The notes under the pieces were generated by a model. That model did no database searches. It saw only the letters and a list, made by a program, of their open reading frames with translations, and was not told the origin of the DNA. Positions 36,096-45,337 of a stretch of 64,000 nt of DNA are shown piece after piece. Source of the stretch: Leptospira levettii. GTDB lineage: Bacteria; Spirochaetota; Leptospiria; Leptospirales; Leptospiraceae. The first letter of the stretch is position 1. The number at the start of each line of letters is the position of its first letter. Location of the stretch: positions 434,001 through 498,000 of the forward strand of contig NZ_NPDM01000002.1 of assembly GCF_002812085.1 (NCBI RefSeq), in the 5' to 3' direction. A program made the translations under genes and the position numbers.

Positions 36096-36172
36096 TTTTG
36101 CCCCAAACTGTCCCGTTGGTGATACAAATAGAAAAGGAGAAATCCTAAACATTTTTGGAGGATGAGAAAAAA

Positions 36173-37075
36173 ATGAACCAAACGAAACATTGGTCAAAAA
36201 TCGCGCTCGCAACTCTGGTACTTGTGTCAGTCGTTGCTTGTGGAAAATCAAGACAATTGAAAATTACAGCATCGGATGTGACTCGTGCAACCACACCAGC
36301 AAAACTTCCTGCTGACATCGAAAAACTCTGGAAGAACCGTCACAACGAACAAGATCTTAGACAAGCGCTTGTTAGTTTAGAAAAATTTGCAACTGAGAAC
36401 CCACAATATGCAGATGTAAAAGTTTTATTGTGTCGTGGAAATTATTTGATGGGTGATGGCCACTTATGGCTAAAACTGACTGGCGATGCAGATGATGATG
36501 CAAAAGTAAAAGAAGAATCCATCGCATTTTATGATGCTGCAGTGACTTGGTGTGAAGCCGCTCTTGCTATGAATCCAAAATTCAGAGACAAAGTTCTTAA
36601 AGAAGGTTTAGAAATCGAAAAGTCTCTAGATGTACTTGGACCAGAAGACATTGATGCTCTCTATTGGAGATATGCATCTCTCGGAAAATGGTCAAGGTTG
36701 GTTGGTTTTACTACCCTTCTCAACAACCGATCTAAATTTACTGCTATGGTAAACCGCGTAAAAGAAATCGAAAAAGCAATGGGTAAAGAATACTTTTATT
36801 CTGCTACTCTAAGATATGATGCAGCAAGTAACGCTCTTTCACCAACTGGTGATAAAAAATTAGCTGATAAATATTTTGAAGAAGCAATTGCAAAACACCC
36901 AAATTATTTTGCGGTTCGAGTTCTTTATGCAGAAAGCCGTTTAAAAGGTAACGAAGAGAAATTCAAAAAACAATTAGATTACGTGATCAAAGGGAAAGCA
37001 GCTTCTTTACCAGAAATTGAACCTGATCAAATCGTTGAACAACGAAAAGCTAAAAAATTACTCGACGAATTATAA
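36173..37075 (+). CDS. TRAP-associated TPR lipoprotein (TatT family)
   Basis: A 300-residue lipoprotein (lipobox VVAC) of helical repeats. It precedes DctP, DctQ and DctM genes and matches the TatT component (Tp0956-type) of spirochaete TRAP transporters, in which a TPR trimer docks the binding protein and may handle hydrophobic ligands. Visible repeat-like blocks include LVSLEKFATENPQYADVKV and KYFEEAIAKHPNYFAVRV. The ATG follows GGAGGATGAG at good spacing; a TTG six codons earlier lies in that site and was rejected. Confidence 0.85.
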   Translation: MNQTKHWSKIALATLVLVSVVACGKSRQLKITASDVTRATTPAKLPADIEKLWKNRHNEQDLRQALVSLEKFATENPQYADVKVLLCRGNYLMGDGHLWLKLTGDADDDAKVKEESIAFYDAAVTWCEAALAMNPKFRDKVLKEGLEIEKSLDVLGPEDIDALYWRYASLGKWSRLVGFTTLLNNRSKFTAMVNRVKEIEKAMGKEYFYSATLRYDAASNALSPTGDKKLADKYFEEAIAKHPNYFAVRVLYAESRLKGNEEKFKKQLDYVIKGKAASLPEIEPDQIVEQRKAKKLLDEL

Positions 37076-37095
37076 TCGATCACTAGGAGAACTAG

Positions 37096-38103
37096 ATGTT
37101 TTTAAAGCAGTTAAAATATTTAGTTTGTGTAACTATGGCCCTCACAATCAGTGGGGGTCTTTTTGCTCAAACAACCGTTAAATTGGCTACAGTTGCACCA
37201 GAAGGATCACCTTGGGCCAACGAATTAGCTAAAATCAAAAAGAAAATCGAAAGTGAATCACAAGGACAAATTAAATTTAAAATTTATCCTGGTGGGCAAA
37301 TGGGTGGAGAAAATGAAATACTCCAACAAGTCATTCGTGGAAAACTGCAAGGGGCAGGTTTAACAGCTGGAGCTCTTGCCAACACAGTCAAAGAATTAAA
37401 CGTACTCGAAATTCCATACCTCTTTAATTCATATGCACAAGCGGATTGTGTTCTCGACGATCATCTATTAGAAGATTTTAGAAAACTTTTTGAAGCAAAA
37501 GGACTTATTTTTGTCACTTGGGCAGAAAATGGATACAGGTCCATCGGAACAAAATCCACTCTCGTGAAAAAACCGGAAGACCTAAAAGGGATCAAAATCA
37601 GAATCCAGGAATCTCCTGTTCACATTGCGTATTGGAAACAATTAGGTGTGAGTGGAATTCCCATTGCAATCCCAGAAGTTTTACCATCGTTACAAACTGG
37701 TGTGGTAGAAGGATTCGACAACACTCCTCTATTCACTCTTGCAGCAGAATGGCAAACAGCGATTAAGTATTTTACATTAACTCGCCATATTTACCAACCT
37801 GCAGCAATCCTTTACTCTAAAAAGTATTGGGACACACTGAATGACGAACAAAAAAAGACACTTATGGGTGAAGGTAACAAACTCGCTCCAGGTGCAAGAC
37901 AAGCTGTTCGTTCCATCGAAAAGAACATGATTGCTACTTTGAAAAAAGCAGACGTACAAGTTTATGAACCTTCGAGTGCAGAACTAGCAAGTTTCAAGGC
38001 AGCTGGAAATGCAGTCGCAGGACAAGTCGTTGGAAAAATCGGTGGTCAATCGAAACAAATTTACGATAAAATCCAAAAAGCGAAAGCAGCTTGTGGTGGT
38101 TAG
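37096..38103 (+). CDS. TRAP transporter solute-binding protein, DctP type
   Basis: A 335-residue periplasmic protein with a signal peptide ending GGLFAQ. It has the DctP features: KLATVAPEGSPW at the mature start, KFKIYPGGQMGGENE, the hinge segment YRSIGTKSTLVKKPEDLKGIKIRI (in parts) with the conserved substrate-binding Arg (IRIQES), and VEGFDNTP where many TRAP proteins have GQ.NP. Typical ligands carry a carboxylate; with a TatT partner a hydrophobic acid is possible. It sits 20 bases after tatT. Confidence 0.92.
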   Translation: MFLKQLKYLVCVTMALTISGGLFAQTTVKLATVAPEGSPWANELAKIKKKIESESQGQIKFKIYPGGQMGGENEILQQVIRGKLQGAGLTAGALANTVKELNVLEIPYLFNSYAQADCVLDDHLLEDFRKLFEAKGLIFVTWAENGYRSIGTKSTLVKKPEDLKGIKIRIQESPVHIAYWKQLGVSGIPIAIPEVLPSLQTGVVEGFDNTPLFTLAAEWQTAIKYFTLTRHIYQPAAILYSKKYWDTLNDEQKKTLMGEGNKLAPGARQAVRSIEKNMIATLKKADVQVYEPSSAELASFKAAGNAVAGQVVGKIGGQSKQIYDKIQKAKAACGG

Positions 38104-38124
38104 AGTAAGGTAGGATATAGATAA

Positions 38125-38820
38125 ATGAAATTCGTCGAACGAATTCTAAATACTTTGAGTTTCGGCGAGAAATGGGCAGGGGGAATTTGTTTCCTTCTGC
38201 TCACTCTTCTCATGATTGCTGACGTTTCCAAAAGAGAAGTCATCGATAAAGTGTTAGGTTGGACATTAGAAGCCTCAGAAGCATACCCAAGTACCGGTGT
38301 CGCAGGACTCATTGGCGATTGGAGTATCTACATTGCAGAGTCCATTCACAGTGGAACTTCCAGCTTCTTAGAGTGGATGGGCCTCGGTGGAATCATTTGG
38401 GCACAAAAATTATCCCTTTATTTTATGTTATGGGGTGGTTTGTTCGGATCTGCATTGGCAAGTGCCAAAGGCTCACACTTACGCCCAGAAATTGCAGACA
38501 AGGCATTACCAAAAGCCGTTTTGCATTATGTAAAAATCATCGAACAATGGGTGATTTCGATTTTCTTTTTATTCTTAGCTTACTTATCAGTCATTTATGT
38601 TTTAGAAAGTATTAGTTTGGATGAAGTCAATCCAGTGACAGAAATCCATTTATGGAAAGTCCAATTGATTTTTCCTTACATTTTCCTTTCTATGGGATTT
38701 CGACATTTGTGTTATGGAATTTTTCCTTCACTCATCCCTTCCGACATCAATGAAGCCACTGAGGCTTTGGAACTTGCGGAAAAAGAACTTTCCGAATCAA
38801 ATTCAGGAGGGAAACGTTAA
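38125..38820 (+). CDS. TRAP transporter small permease, DctQ type
   Basis: A 231-residue membrane protein with four main hydrophobic helices. It has the DctQ signatures: RILNTLSFGEKWAGGICFLLL at the start and GGLFGSALASAKGSHLRPEI, in which the G..HI..D/E-like loop is conserved. It is longer than the usual 160-190 residues because of an extra amphipathic stretch (about 55-85, GVAGLIGDWSIYIAESI). Its stop overlaps the large permease start (TAATG). Confidence 0.88.
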   Translation: MKFVERILNTLSFGEKWAGGICFLLLTLLMIADVSKREVIDKVLGWTLEASEAYPSTGVAGLIGDWSIYIAESIHSGTSSFLEWMGLGGIIWAQKLSLYFMLWGGLFGSALASAKGSHLRPEIADKALPKAVLHYVKIIEQWVISIFFLFLAYLSVIYVLESISLDEVNPVTEIHLWKVQLIFPYIFLSMGFRHLCYGIFPSLIPSDINEATEALELAEKELSESNSGGKR

Positions 38821-40121
38821 TGGGTTCTTGGGGAATACTCATACTCTTACTTGCCTTAATTTTATTGAGGCAACCATTGATCGTTCTCATGGGTGCGATC
38901 ACAGTATACTGTTATTACTTTTTACCAGATCCACCTCTTGAGTCTTTTCATGAACTCAATAGTATCATTGGAGATTTATTTTTTGCAGGTGATAAAGAGA
39001 TCCTTCTTGCGATCCCACTTTTCATCATTGCTGGAAATTTGATGACCCATGGTAGTATTGCAAGACGACTCATCCGCATTGCACAAGCAATGACAGCACC
39101 GATTCCAGCAGGGCTTGCCATTGCAGGTGTTTTCTCCTGTGGGATATTTGCTGCGATTTCTGGATCATCCCCAGTGACACTCATTGCCATTGGTGGGCTC
39201 ATGTATCCTTCTCTTACCAAAGCAGGATACCCAACTCAGTTTTCCATGGGACTACTTGCTTCTGGAGGTACACTCGGTATCATCATTCCACCGAGTATTC
39301 CGATGATTGTGTATGCAATCATGGTAGGAGTATCCGTAACAGATCTATTCATTGCAGGGATTGGACCTGGAATTTTACTCATGAGTTTACTGATGATTTA
39401 TTCCGTGTTCCGTGCAGGGAATGTTGGTCGAGGGAAATGGGACTGGGCAGAAATTCGAATCGCTTGGAAAGAAGGGATTCTTGCTCTCATGATGCCAGTT
39501 GTGATCCTTGGTGGAATCTATTCTGGATTTTTCACTGCGACTGAATCGGCAGCCATTGCCGTATTTTATGCAATCCTTGTAGAAGTATTCATTCACAAAG
39601 AATTGAGTTTTCCGAAAATTCCGAAAATCATGGCAGAAAGTGCGGAGATGCTCGGGATCTTATTTCTCATCCTCATCCTTGCGGTCAGTTTGAATAAGTT
39701 CATGATCGAAAATGAAATTCCACAAAACCTAGTGGCAAAGATGTCAGAACTCATTTCAAGTCCTGTCACCTTTCTCGTTGGTGTGAACATTCTACTCCTC
39801 ATTGTAGGTATGTTCATGGATATCATGAGTGCGATTCTAGTACTTGCTCCTCTACTGGCTCCAATGGCTATCAATTATGGAATCAACCCAGTTCACTTTG
39901 GGATCATCATGATTGTCAATTTGGAAATCGGTTACCTGACTCCTCCTGTGGGTGTGAATTTATTTGTGGCTTCAGGAATCTTCAAACAACCGTTAGGAAA
40001 GGTGATCCAATCAGTGGCACCCATTGTGGGAATGTTTCTTATTGGACTTATCCTGATCAGTTGGATCCCTGAAATTTCACTCGGCCTTCTTGGTGGAGAA
40101 GCGACGACACCTAGCCCTTAA
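38820..40121 (+). CDS. TRAP transporter large permease, DctM type
   Basis: A 433-residue protein of about 11-12 membrane helices, the sodium-driven carrier subunit. It shows LLAIPLFIIAGNLMTHG, the first re-entrant hairpin GIFAAISGSSPVTLIAIGGL, GTLGIIIPPSIPMIVYAIM and the second hairpin GIIMIVNLEIGYLTPPVGVNL, all DctM hallmarks. With the preceding three genes it makes a complete transporter. The operon ends at a strong terminator 80 bases downstream. Confidence 0.94.
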   Translation: MGSWGILILLLALILLRQPLIVLMGAITVYCYYFLPDPPLESFHELNSIIGDLFFAGDKEILLAIPLFIIAGNLMTHGSIARRLIRIAQAMTAPIPAGLAIAGVFSCGIFAAISGSSPVTLIAIGGLMYPSLTKAGYPTQFSMGLLASGGTLGIIIPPSIPMIVYAIMVGVSVTDLFIAGIGPGILLMSLLMIYSVFRAGNVGRGKWDWAEIRIAWKEGILALMMPVVILGGIYSGFFTATESAAIAVFYAILVEVFIHKELSFPKIPKIMAESAEMLGILFLILILAVSLNKFMIENEIPQNLVAKMSELISSPVTFLVGVNILLLIVGMFMDIMSAILVLAPLLAPMAINYGINPVHFGIIMIVNLEIGYLTPPVGVNLFVASGIFKQPLGKVIQSVAPIVGMFLIGLILISWIPEISLGLLGGEATTPSP

Positions 40122-40200
40122 GACTAGTAGTCATTAGATTTACATCCTCTTTTCTTTTGTTTCTTTCGCTAAAGGAAACGGGAATCGTAGGAGGGAATTG

Positions 40201-40232
40201 AAAAAAGCCGGAGGTAACACTTCGGCTTTTTT
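40201..40232. terminator. Bidirectional rho-independent terminator
   Basis: Arms AAAAAAGCCG and CGGCTTTTTT, extended by three more pairs, flank the loop GTAACA. T-runs on both strands let it end both the TRAP operon (plus) and the J-domain gene (minus), whose stop codon lies at its edge. Confidence 0.9.
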
Positions 40233-40779
40233 ATTCTTTTGACCACCAAACACGAAGTCGCTCCAAGGAATTTTTTGCATCATTCGCCCATAAACTTGTG
40301 GGATGTTGTTTGAGTATATTGGCATACACTTGCAAAACAGGTTCCAATTCTTTTTGTAATTGAACGAGTTCTTTATTCAATGCACTCGAAAGTTCGATGG
40401 GATGTAGGTTTCGTTTTTCAAAATAACGTAGGATCACTTCCGTCTCTTTTTCTTTGGCTAATTTGTACTCTTGGAAAATCGGATCCTTGGAAGGTTTGTT
40501 CTCCAAACTTTCTTTTATACTTTGGTTTGTATTTTTGGAATGCGAAACGTTACCATCTGGATCCACATAAGTTTCTTCTGGGTGGATGAGTAGGAATTCC
40601 TTTAAATTCTCGTAATGTTTGTTTAACTCTACAAACATTACATCACTTGTAAATTCACCACTATCAGGGTGGTATTTTTTTGCTAATTTGTGATAAGACT
40701 CTTTTAAATCAGACTCTGTAAATCCAGAACTTAACCCTAAAAAATGCAATGAATCATTTAACAGTAATTTTTTGTCCAT
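40231..40779 (-). CDS. J-domain protein with helical tail
   Basis: A 182-residue cytoplasmic protein. Residues 10-65 form a J domain (FLGLSSGFTESDLKESYHKLAKKYHPDSG) with an intact HPD in helix II-III loop, so it should stimulate a DnaK ATPase. There is no Gly/Phe region, zinc finger or DnaJ C-terminal domain; the rest is charged, helical, possibly coiled coil (about 105-170). It is the third gene after fliS and overlaps the coiled-coil gene by 22 bases, so translation is coupled. A role in flagellar protein handling is inferred from place only. Confidence 0.85.
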   Translation of the reverse strand: MDKKLLLNDSLHFLGLSSGFTESDLKESYHKLAKKYHPDSGEFTSDVMFVELNKHYENLKEFLLIHPEETYVDPDGNVSHSKNTNQSIKESLENKPSKDPIFQEYKLAKEKETEVILRYFEKRNLHPIELSSALNKELVQLQKELEPVLQVYANILKQHPTSLWANDAKNSLERLRVWWSKE

Positions 40780-41165
40780 GAAAGACCAGAGGAAAATACC
40801 AAATGAGATTTTAATCTACGTTTGATACTGAACTCCCAATATTCTTTTTTACTCTCATTCATTTCGAATACAAGTAATTCTTGGACTTTTTGTTGAAGGG
40901 TTCTTGCTTCATCTAATTTAGAAAAAACAGTTTCGGAAAGGGCAATTTCTTCTTCCGTATGAACATCTAATTCTTGGTGTTCTAAAATTTCTGCATCCAA
41001 CTCTTCCAATTTACGAACAAGGGTTTCATTTTTAAACTCAATCTTAACAGCTGTATCTGCATCTCGATAAGATAATAATTCTTCTTCTCGTTTTAGATTT
41101 GTGATCAGGGAATTTAGGAGCTGGATTTTTTTATGCAGTAAGTGTTTATACGATATTTGTTTCAT
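40758..41165 (-). CDS. Coiled-coil protein next to fliS, possible FlgN/FliT-type chaperone
   Basis: A 135-residue, highly helical protein with heptad-like stretches (about 5-55 and 60-110) and many Glu and Lys residues. It lies 16 bases after fliS on the same strand. Size, helical content and position fit a flagellar export chaperone (FlgN or FliT class), whose sequences diverge beyond easy recognition; I cannot prove the family. The C-terminal 25 residues (IKRRLKSHLVFSSGLSWTKNYC) look less structured, and this end overlaps the J-domain gene. Confidence 0.55.
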   Translation of the reverse strand: MKQISYKHLLHKKIQLLNSLITNLKREEELLSYRDADTAVKIEFKNETLVRKLEELDAEILEHQELDVHTEEEIALSETVFSKLDEARTLQQKVQELLVFEMNESKKEYWEFSIKRRLKSHLVFSSGLSWTKNYC

Positions 41166-41181
41166 AAGCGTTGATAAAAAA

Positions 41182-41628
41182 TTAACCAGTAATGGAAATG
41201 CCAGTCGATCTTTGGCCTAAATTTTGTTGTGGAGATTGTGGTTCCTTCTTCTCCAACTCTTCCCAAGAAACTTTTAGTTCTCCTAAAATTTTGATGCATT
41301 CGTCAATGATGGCTTTGTCCTTACGCATATTCGCTTCGAGTAGTCTTTTTTTGAGATAAATGTACAAAGACAACAGGTTATTTGCGACTTCTTTCCCCTC
41401 ATCCATATTGAGTGACAAAAGTAATTCTGTGATGATGTCTTGGGTTTTGATGATGTTGTTGTTTACGACATCATACTTTCTTGGAGTCATATTGTCTTTT
41501 GCAACACCAAGGAAACGGATGGCCCCATCAAATAACATGACAATCAATTTGATTTGGCTAACGGTAGAGATCTCGTTGGCTTTGTATTCATTGTAAGCAG
41601 AGGCACCGGTTTTTCTCGCAAGCGACAT
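41182..41628 (-). CDS. fliS: Flagellar export chaperone FliS
   Basis: A 148-residue protein that should hold flagellin monomers and guard their C-terminal helix before export. The N-terminal YNEYKANEI followed by SQIKLIVMLFDGAIRFLG is the FliS signature, and the helices that follow (NNIIKTQDIITELLLSLNMDEG, in parts, then LLSLYIYLKKRLLEANMRKD) match the four-helix bundle. The ATG has AGGAG at ideal spacing. The frame is open 70 codons further upstream, but that part lies in purN on the other strand and lacks FliS features. Divergent from purN. Confidence 0.93.
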   Translation of the reverse strand: MSLARKTGASAYNEYKANEISTVSQIKLIVMLFDGAIRFLGVAKDNMTPRKYDVVNNNIIKTQDIITELLLSLNMDEGKEVANNLLSLYIYLKKRLLEANMRKDKAIIDECIKILGELKVSWEELEKKEPQSPQQNLGQRSTGISITG

Positions 41629-41705
41629 TTTTTTCTCCTGTGTATTCCCATCGACCAAAAAGGATACTTGCTTAATGATCCATCTGAATATTCTTAGATT
41701 ATCAC

Positions 41706-42320
41706 ATGGGAAAAACAAAACGTGTTGTTTTTTTGGCTTCTGGCAGAGGGTCAAATTTTTCGGCTTCCGTCGAATATATCCGTAAAAAGAAGCTGAAACT
41801 AGACATCCAGGCCTTGGTTTCCGACAATCCAGAAGCAAAAGCCCTTACCATTGCTAAAAAATTCGGGATTTCCACCAAAGTGATCCCATACCAAACCTAT
41901 TCCTCCAAATTGGATTACCATAGGGACTTACTCCACCAAGTGGAATCCTATTCCCCAGACCTAATTGTCGCCTGTGGGTATATGAGAATTCTAAAACCAG
42001 ACTTTGTGGGGCGTTTTCCAAACCAAATCATCAATGTCCACCCTAGCCTCCTCCCAGCTTTCCCAGGGCTCGACTCCCAAAAACAAGCTTTGGAGTACGG
42101 CGTTAAAATTGCAGGTTGTACGGTCCATTTTGTCTGGGAAGGAGTGGATACAGGCCCCATCATTTTACAAAAAGCGATTGCCATTCGTCCTGAATGGACT
42201 GAAAAAGAATTATCATTGGCAATCCTTAAGGAAGAACACAAAGTCCTTCCCCTCGCTATACAACTGTTTTGTGAAGATAAATTAAAAATCAAAGAACGAA
42301 AGGTAGAAATCCTAAAATGA
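41706..42320 (+). CDS. purN: Phosphoribosylglycinamide formyltransferase
   Basis: A 204-residue folate-dependent GAR transformylase, step 3 of purine synthesis. It has [13 protein letters not shown] near the start, the formyl-folate site [20 protein letters not shown] (catalytic Asn and His) and the Asp in [10 protein letters not shown]. Length is normal. Its stop overlaps the purH start (ATGA), so the two are one operon. Confidence 0.95.
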   Translation: MGKTKRVVFLASGRGSNFSASVEYIRKKKLKLDIQALVSDNPEAKALTIAKKFGISTKVIPYQTYSSKLDYHRDLLHQVESYSPDLIVACGYMRILKPDFVGRFPNQIINVHPSLLPAFPGLDSQKQALEYGVKIAGCTVHFVWEGVDTGPIILQKAIAIRPEWTEKELSLAILKEEHKVLPLAIQLFCEDKLKIKERKVEILK

Positions 42321-43858
42321 TCCAAATCAAAAGAGCACTTGTTTCTGTTTCTGATAAAACAGGAATCACTGAAATCTGTTCCTTCCTTGCAAAAAACGGA
42401 GTGGAAATTTTGTCCACTGGTGGAACCTATGATGCTTTATCGAAGGCAGGCATACCTGTGAAAAAGGTAGATGAGTTTACTGGTTTTCCAGAAATCTTAC
42501 ATGGCCGCGTAAAAACCCTCCACCCTAAAATCCACGGTGGTTTACTTGGTGATACAACGAATCCCGACCACGTGAAACAAATGGAAACCAATGGAATTGT
42601 ACCGATTACTCTTGTGATCGTCAATTTATACCCATTTGTAAAAACTGTGATGAAACCTGATGTGACTCTCGAAGACGCAATTGAGAACATTGATATCGGT
42701 GGACCATCTATGTTACGTTCGGCGGCAAAAAATCATAAAAACGTTGTTGTTTTAACGGATCCAAAAGATTACGAATCTTTCCAAAAAGAATTTACGACGA
42801 ACTCAGGCAAAATCTCAAGAGAAACTGCATTTAGTTATGCGGCAAAAGTGTTTTCAGAAACAGCATCGTATGATTCAGCAATCTCAACATACTTTAACAA
42901 GCGTTTAGGAATCAAATACCCAGACAAAATTACATTTGCATTTAATAAAAAACAAAAACTTCGTTATGGTGAAAACCCACACCAAGATGCTGCTTTTTAC
43001 GAACCTTTGTTTCTGAAATCACAATTTGAGGCTTTACAAGGAAAAGAACTTTCCTTTAACAATATGTTGGATTTTGACGCAGCATTCCATGTTGCAAGTT
43101 TACTTCCGAAAAATGCAGTTTCCATTGTAAAACACCTAAATCCATGTGGAATCGCATTTGGAGAAACTGTTTTGGAATCGTTTGAACTCGCGAGAAAAAC
43201 AGATCCTATTTCTGCTTTTGGTGGAATCATCGGAATCCATGGACGAGTGGAAAAAGAGTCAGCAGAAGAAATCACAAAAAACTTTGTAGAAGGTGTAATT
43301 GCCGAAAGTTTTTCAAACGAAGCATTGGAAATTTTCTCAAAAAAACCTAACATCCGTTTAATCCCAATTGCTAAGTTTGACGAAGCACTTGATGAATTGG
43401 ATTTACGCTCCCTCCACCATGGACTTCTCATCCAAAACAGAGATTATGATCTCATCACCAAAGACAAATTGAAAATCGTTTCGAAAAAACAACCCACGGA
43501 AGACGATTTGGAAGGTTTGATGTTTGCTTGGAATTGTGTAAAGTTTATCAAATCCAATGCCATCGTATATACAGACCAAAATTCAACACTTGGAATTGGC
43601 GCAGGCCAAATGTCTCGTGTGGATTCTGTTGAACTTGGTGCAATGAAGGCTCAAAAAGTAGGACTATCTGTCGTTGGATCCTATGTTGGAAGTGATGCAT
43701 TTTTTCCATTCCGTGATGGAATCGATGCGATTGCAAAAGTGGGAGCAAAAGCAATCATCCAACCAGGTGGTTCCATCCGGGATGAAGAAGTGATCCAAGC
43801 AGCGGACGAACATGGACTCATTATGGTCTTCACTGGAATGAGGCATTTCCGTCACTAA
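42317..43858 (+). CDS. purH: Bifunctional AICAR transformylase/IMP cyclohydrolase
   Basis: A 513-residue enzyme for the last two steps to IMP. The N-terminal cyclohydrolase domain has [47 protein letters not shown] and [15 protein letters not shown]; the transformylase domain has [13 protein letters not shown], the KHLNPCGIA segment with catalytic Lys-His and the C-terminal PFRDGID. All key motifs are intact. Coupled to purN upstream and overlapping the next membrane-protein gene by one base. Confidence 0.96.
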   Translation: MIQIKRALVSVSDKTGITEICSFLAKNGVEILSTGGTYDALSKAGIPVKKVDEFTGFPEILHGRVKTLHPKIHGGLLGDTTNPDHVKQMETNGIVPITLVIVNLYPFVKTVMKPDVTLEDAIENIDIGGPSMLRSAAKNHKNVVVLTDPKDYESFQKEFTTNSGKISRETAFSYAAKVFSETASYDSAISTYFNKRLGIKYPDKITFAFNKKQKLRYGENPHQDAAFYEPLFLKSQFEALQGKELSFNNMLDFDAAFHVASLLPKNAVSIVKHLNPCGIAFGETVLESFELARKTDPISAFGGIIGIHGRVEKESAEEITKNFVEGVIAESFSNEALEIFSKKPNIRLIPIAKFDEALDELDLRSLHHGLLIQNRDYDLITKDKLKIVSKKQPTEDDLEGLMFAWNCVKFIKSNAIVYTDQNSTLGIGAGQMSRVDSVELGAMKAQKVGLSVVGSYVGSDAFFPFRDGIDAIAKVGAKAIIQPGGSIRDEEVIQAADEHGLIMVFTGMRHFRH

Positions 43859-44571
43859 TGGAATTTTTTCTTTTCCTACTCTTTCTGATTTGTTTTGGAC
43901 TGCTGACTTCCGTAATTTCCTATTACGTAAAAATATTATTTTTTTCAGCGAAATCCAATTACCGAAGAGAGGAACTAACAGACATTCGAGGGGATGTGAT
44001 TCGCATTTTCCTCGATCTGTTAGAATCAAACGGGAACATTCTGTACGGAAGTTTGGCTTTTTTTCTGAGTGCGCTTTTTGTATGGCTTTGGTCCCTTCTT
44101 GGTTCGTTACTCGGAGAAAAGGGACCTGGTGTATTTGAACATATTTTCCACATGCCGATTTTCTTTTTGGCCCTATTTTTTTCCTATCCTGTCATAAAAG
44201 AAGCCTACCAGGAACGGTCCCTTTTAGGACTCTGCAAACCCGTTTTGTCTGGATTTGCCCTTGGCAATTTATCGAGTGGAGCCGTTCATTATGGCCTCGA
44301 TCGGGATTTGTATTTTTTATTCTACCTCCTTCTCTTCTTTTTGCAAATCCCTGTTCTTGTTTTCCTTTGGAACCAGGAACCAATTTTTGGGGTTAGTTTT
44401 GAAACCACACCTTCTTACGAAGGGGAATCAGATTGGGGAGGCTCGGATTCCATTGAAGACTCCTTTGGTGAGAGTGGTACGACCACAGATGATTTGGAAG
44501 AAAATCCTTTTGCCGATGAAACCGACTCATATGGGCTCGGGGACGATCCTTTCTCCGAAGAATTTAAGTGA
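43858..44571 (+). CDS. Hypothetical membrane protein with acidic tail
   Basis: A 237-residue protein with about six hydrophobic helices (near 3-25, 55-80, 95-115, 125-142, 150-170) followed by an acidic, Gly/Ser/Asp-rich cytoplasmic-type tail of about 55 residues (from residue 180). I do not recognise a family. The ATG overlaps the purH stop (TAATG), suggesting coupled translation, although a functional link with purine synthesis is not evident. Confidence 0.7.
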   Translation: MEFFLFLLFLICFGLLTSVISYYVKILFFSAKSNYRREELTDIRGDVIRIFLDLLESNGNILYGSLAFFLSALFVWLWSLLGSLLGEKGPGVFEHIFHMPIFFLALFFSYPVIKEAYQERSLLGLCKPVLSGFALGNLSSGAVHYGLDRDLYFLFYLLLFFLQIPVLVFLWNQEPIFGVSFETTPSYEGESDWGGSDSIEDSFGESGTTTDDLEENPFADETDSYGLGDDPFSEEFK

Positions 44572-44614
44572 GAAACGAGTTCTCTTTTTTCGGAGAATGG
44601 CCGATAGAAATCTT

Positions 44615-45286
44615 ATGAAGAAATATCTGCTAGTCCTCCTATTTTGTTTTCCTGGTTATCTATTTTCGCAGACAGAAATACCAAATACTTTGGATGGATT
44701 TGCGGAAGCCTCATGGGGGATGACCTTTGAATCCATCCGTGAGAAATTCCTTTCCATGGCGACAAACCCAGAATCAAAAGAGAAAATTGAGATCTTAAAT
44801 GAAAAAAAAGATGTCAGTTTGCTCATCCGCCGGAATGGGATCCTTTACCTCTATCGTTTTTATAAGACCCCAGAACTCCTAAAAGAAGTCCGCCCCAAAC
44901 GAGAAGGACAACCAGAAACGGACCCAACAATCGATGGTCAAACAGAGTTCCGAGAAAACGGAATTCTATTCTCAGTGGGTGTGACTTTCAATTTGGTTCC
45001 CACTGACAAAATCAAAGAGAAATTAGAAAAGAAATATGGAAAACCAAGAAAGGAATCCATAGGGGATGATAAAGTTTCGGGAGCTGCGATTTGGGAACTT
45101 GTGGAACGCCGGGAAAACCCTCCAAGGGGTGGGTTTGCTGTCGTTTGGCGTGAAGGTTACAAAAAACTCCCCTACACACGTCGCATTGATTACTTTTCAG
45201 CCAATATCCGAGACATCATTGCCAAAGATTACGTGGATTTCTTCAGCGTTCAAGAAACAAAAACCTTGCGGGATTTAATCCCGTAG
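44615..45286 (+). CDS. Hypothetical exported protein
   Basis: A 223-residue secreted protein with a clear signal peptide (KKYLLVLLFCFPGYLFSQ). The mature protein starts TEIPNTLDGFAEASWGMTFESIREKF, a pattern seen in small periplasmic proteins with repeated W-G-M-s...v k segments, and is otherwise unassigned. ATG 44615 gives the shortest signal; ATG 44597 is in frame, closer to a GGAG, and would add six residues. The gene ends just before the hairpin that leads into the transaldolase gene. Confidence 0.68.
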   Translation: MKKYLLVLLFCFPGYLFSQTEIPNTLDGFAEASWGMTFESIREKFLSMATNPESKEKIEILNEKKDVSLLIRRNGILYLYRFYKTPELLKEVRPKREGQPETDPTIDGQTEFRENGILFSVGVTFNLVPTDKIKEKLEKKYGKPRKESIGDDKVSGAAIWELVERRENPPRGGFAVVWREGYKKLPYTRRIDYFSANIRDIIAKDYVDFFSVQETKTLRDLIP

Positions 45287-45291
45287 TTACC

Positions 45292-45336
45292 TTGTCTCGT
45301 GAGGCTCGGAACTAAAGTTCCGAGCAGACGAGGCAA
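45292..45336 (+). promoter_or_regulatory. Two-part hairpin covering the transaldolase ribosome-binding site
   Basis: Outer arms TTGTCTCG (45292-45299) and CGAGGCAA (45329-45336) pair over 8 bp with one G-U. Inside is a perfect 9-bp stem, GCTCGGAAC and GTTCCGAGC, with the loop TAAA. The GAGG ribosome site is in the outer 3' arm, and the ATG starts one base after the stem. No T-run follows, so it is not a classical terminator. Opening or closing this structure would control translation. Confidence 0.6.
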
Positions 45337-45337
45337 A

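Noticed and set aside
41629..41838. N-terminal extension of fliS by 70 codons
   Set aside because: It overlaps purN on the other strand, and the FliS motif begins close to the ATG at 41628, which has AGGAG.
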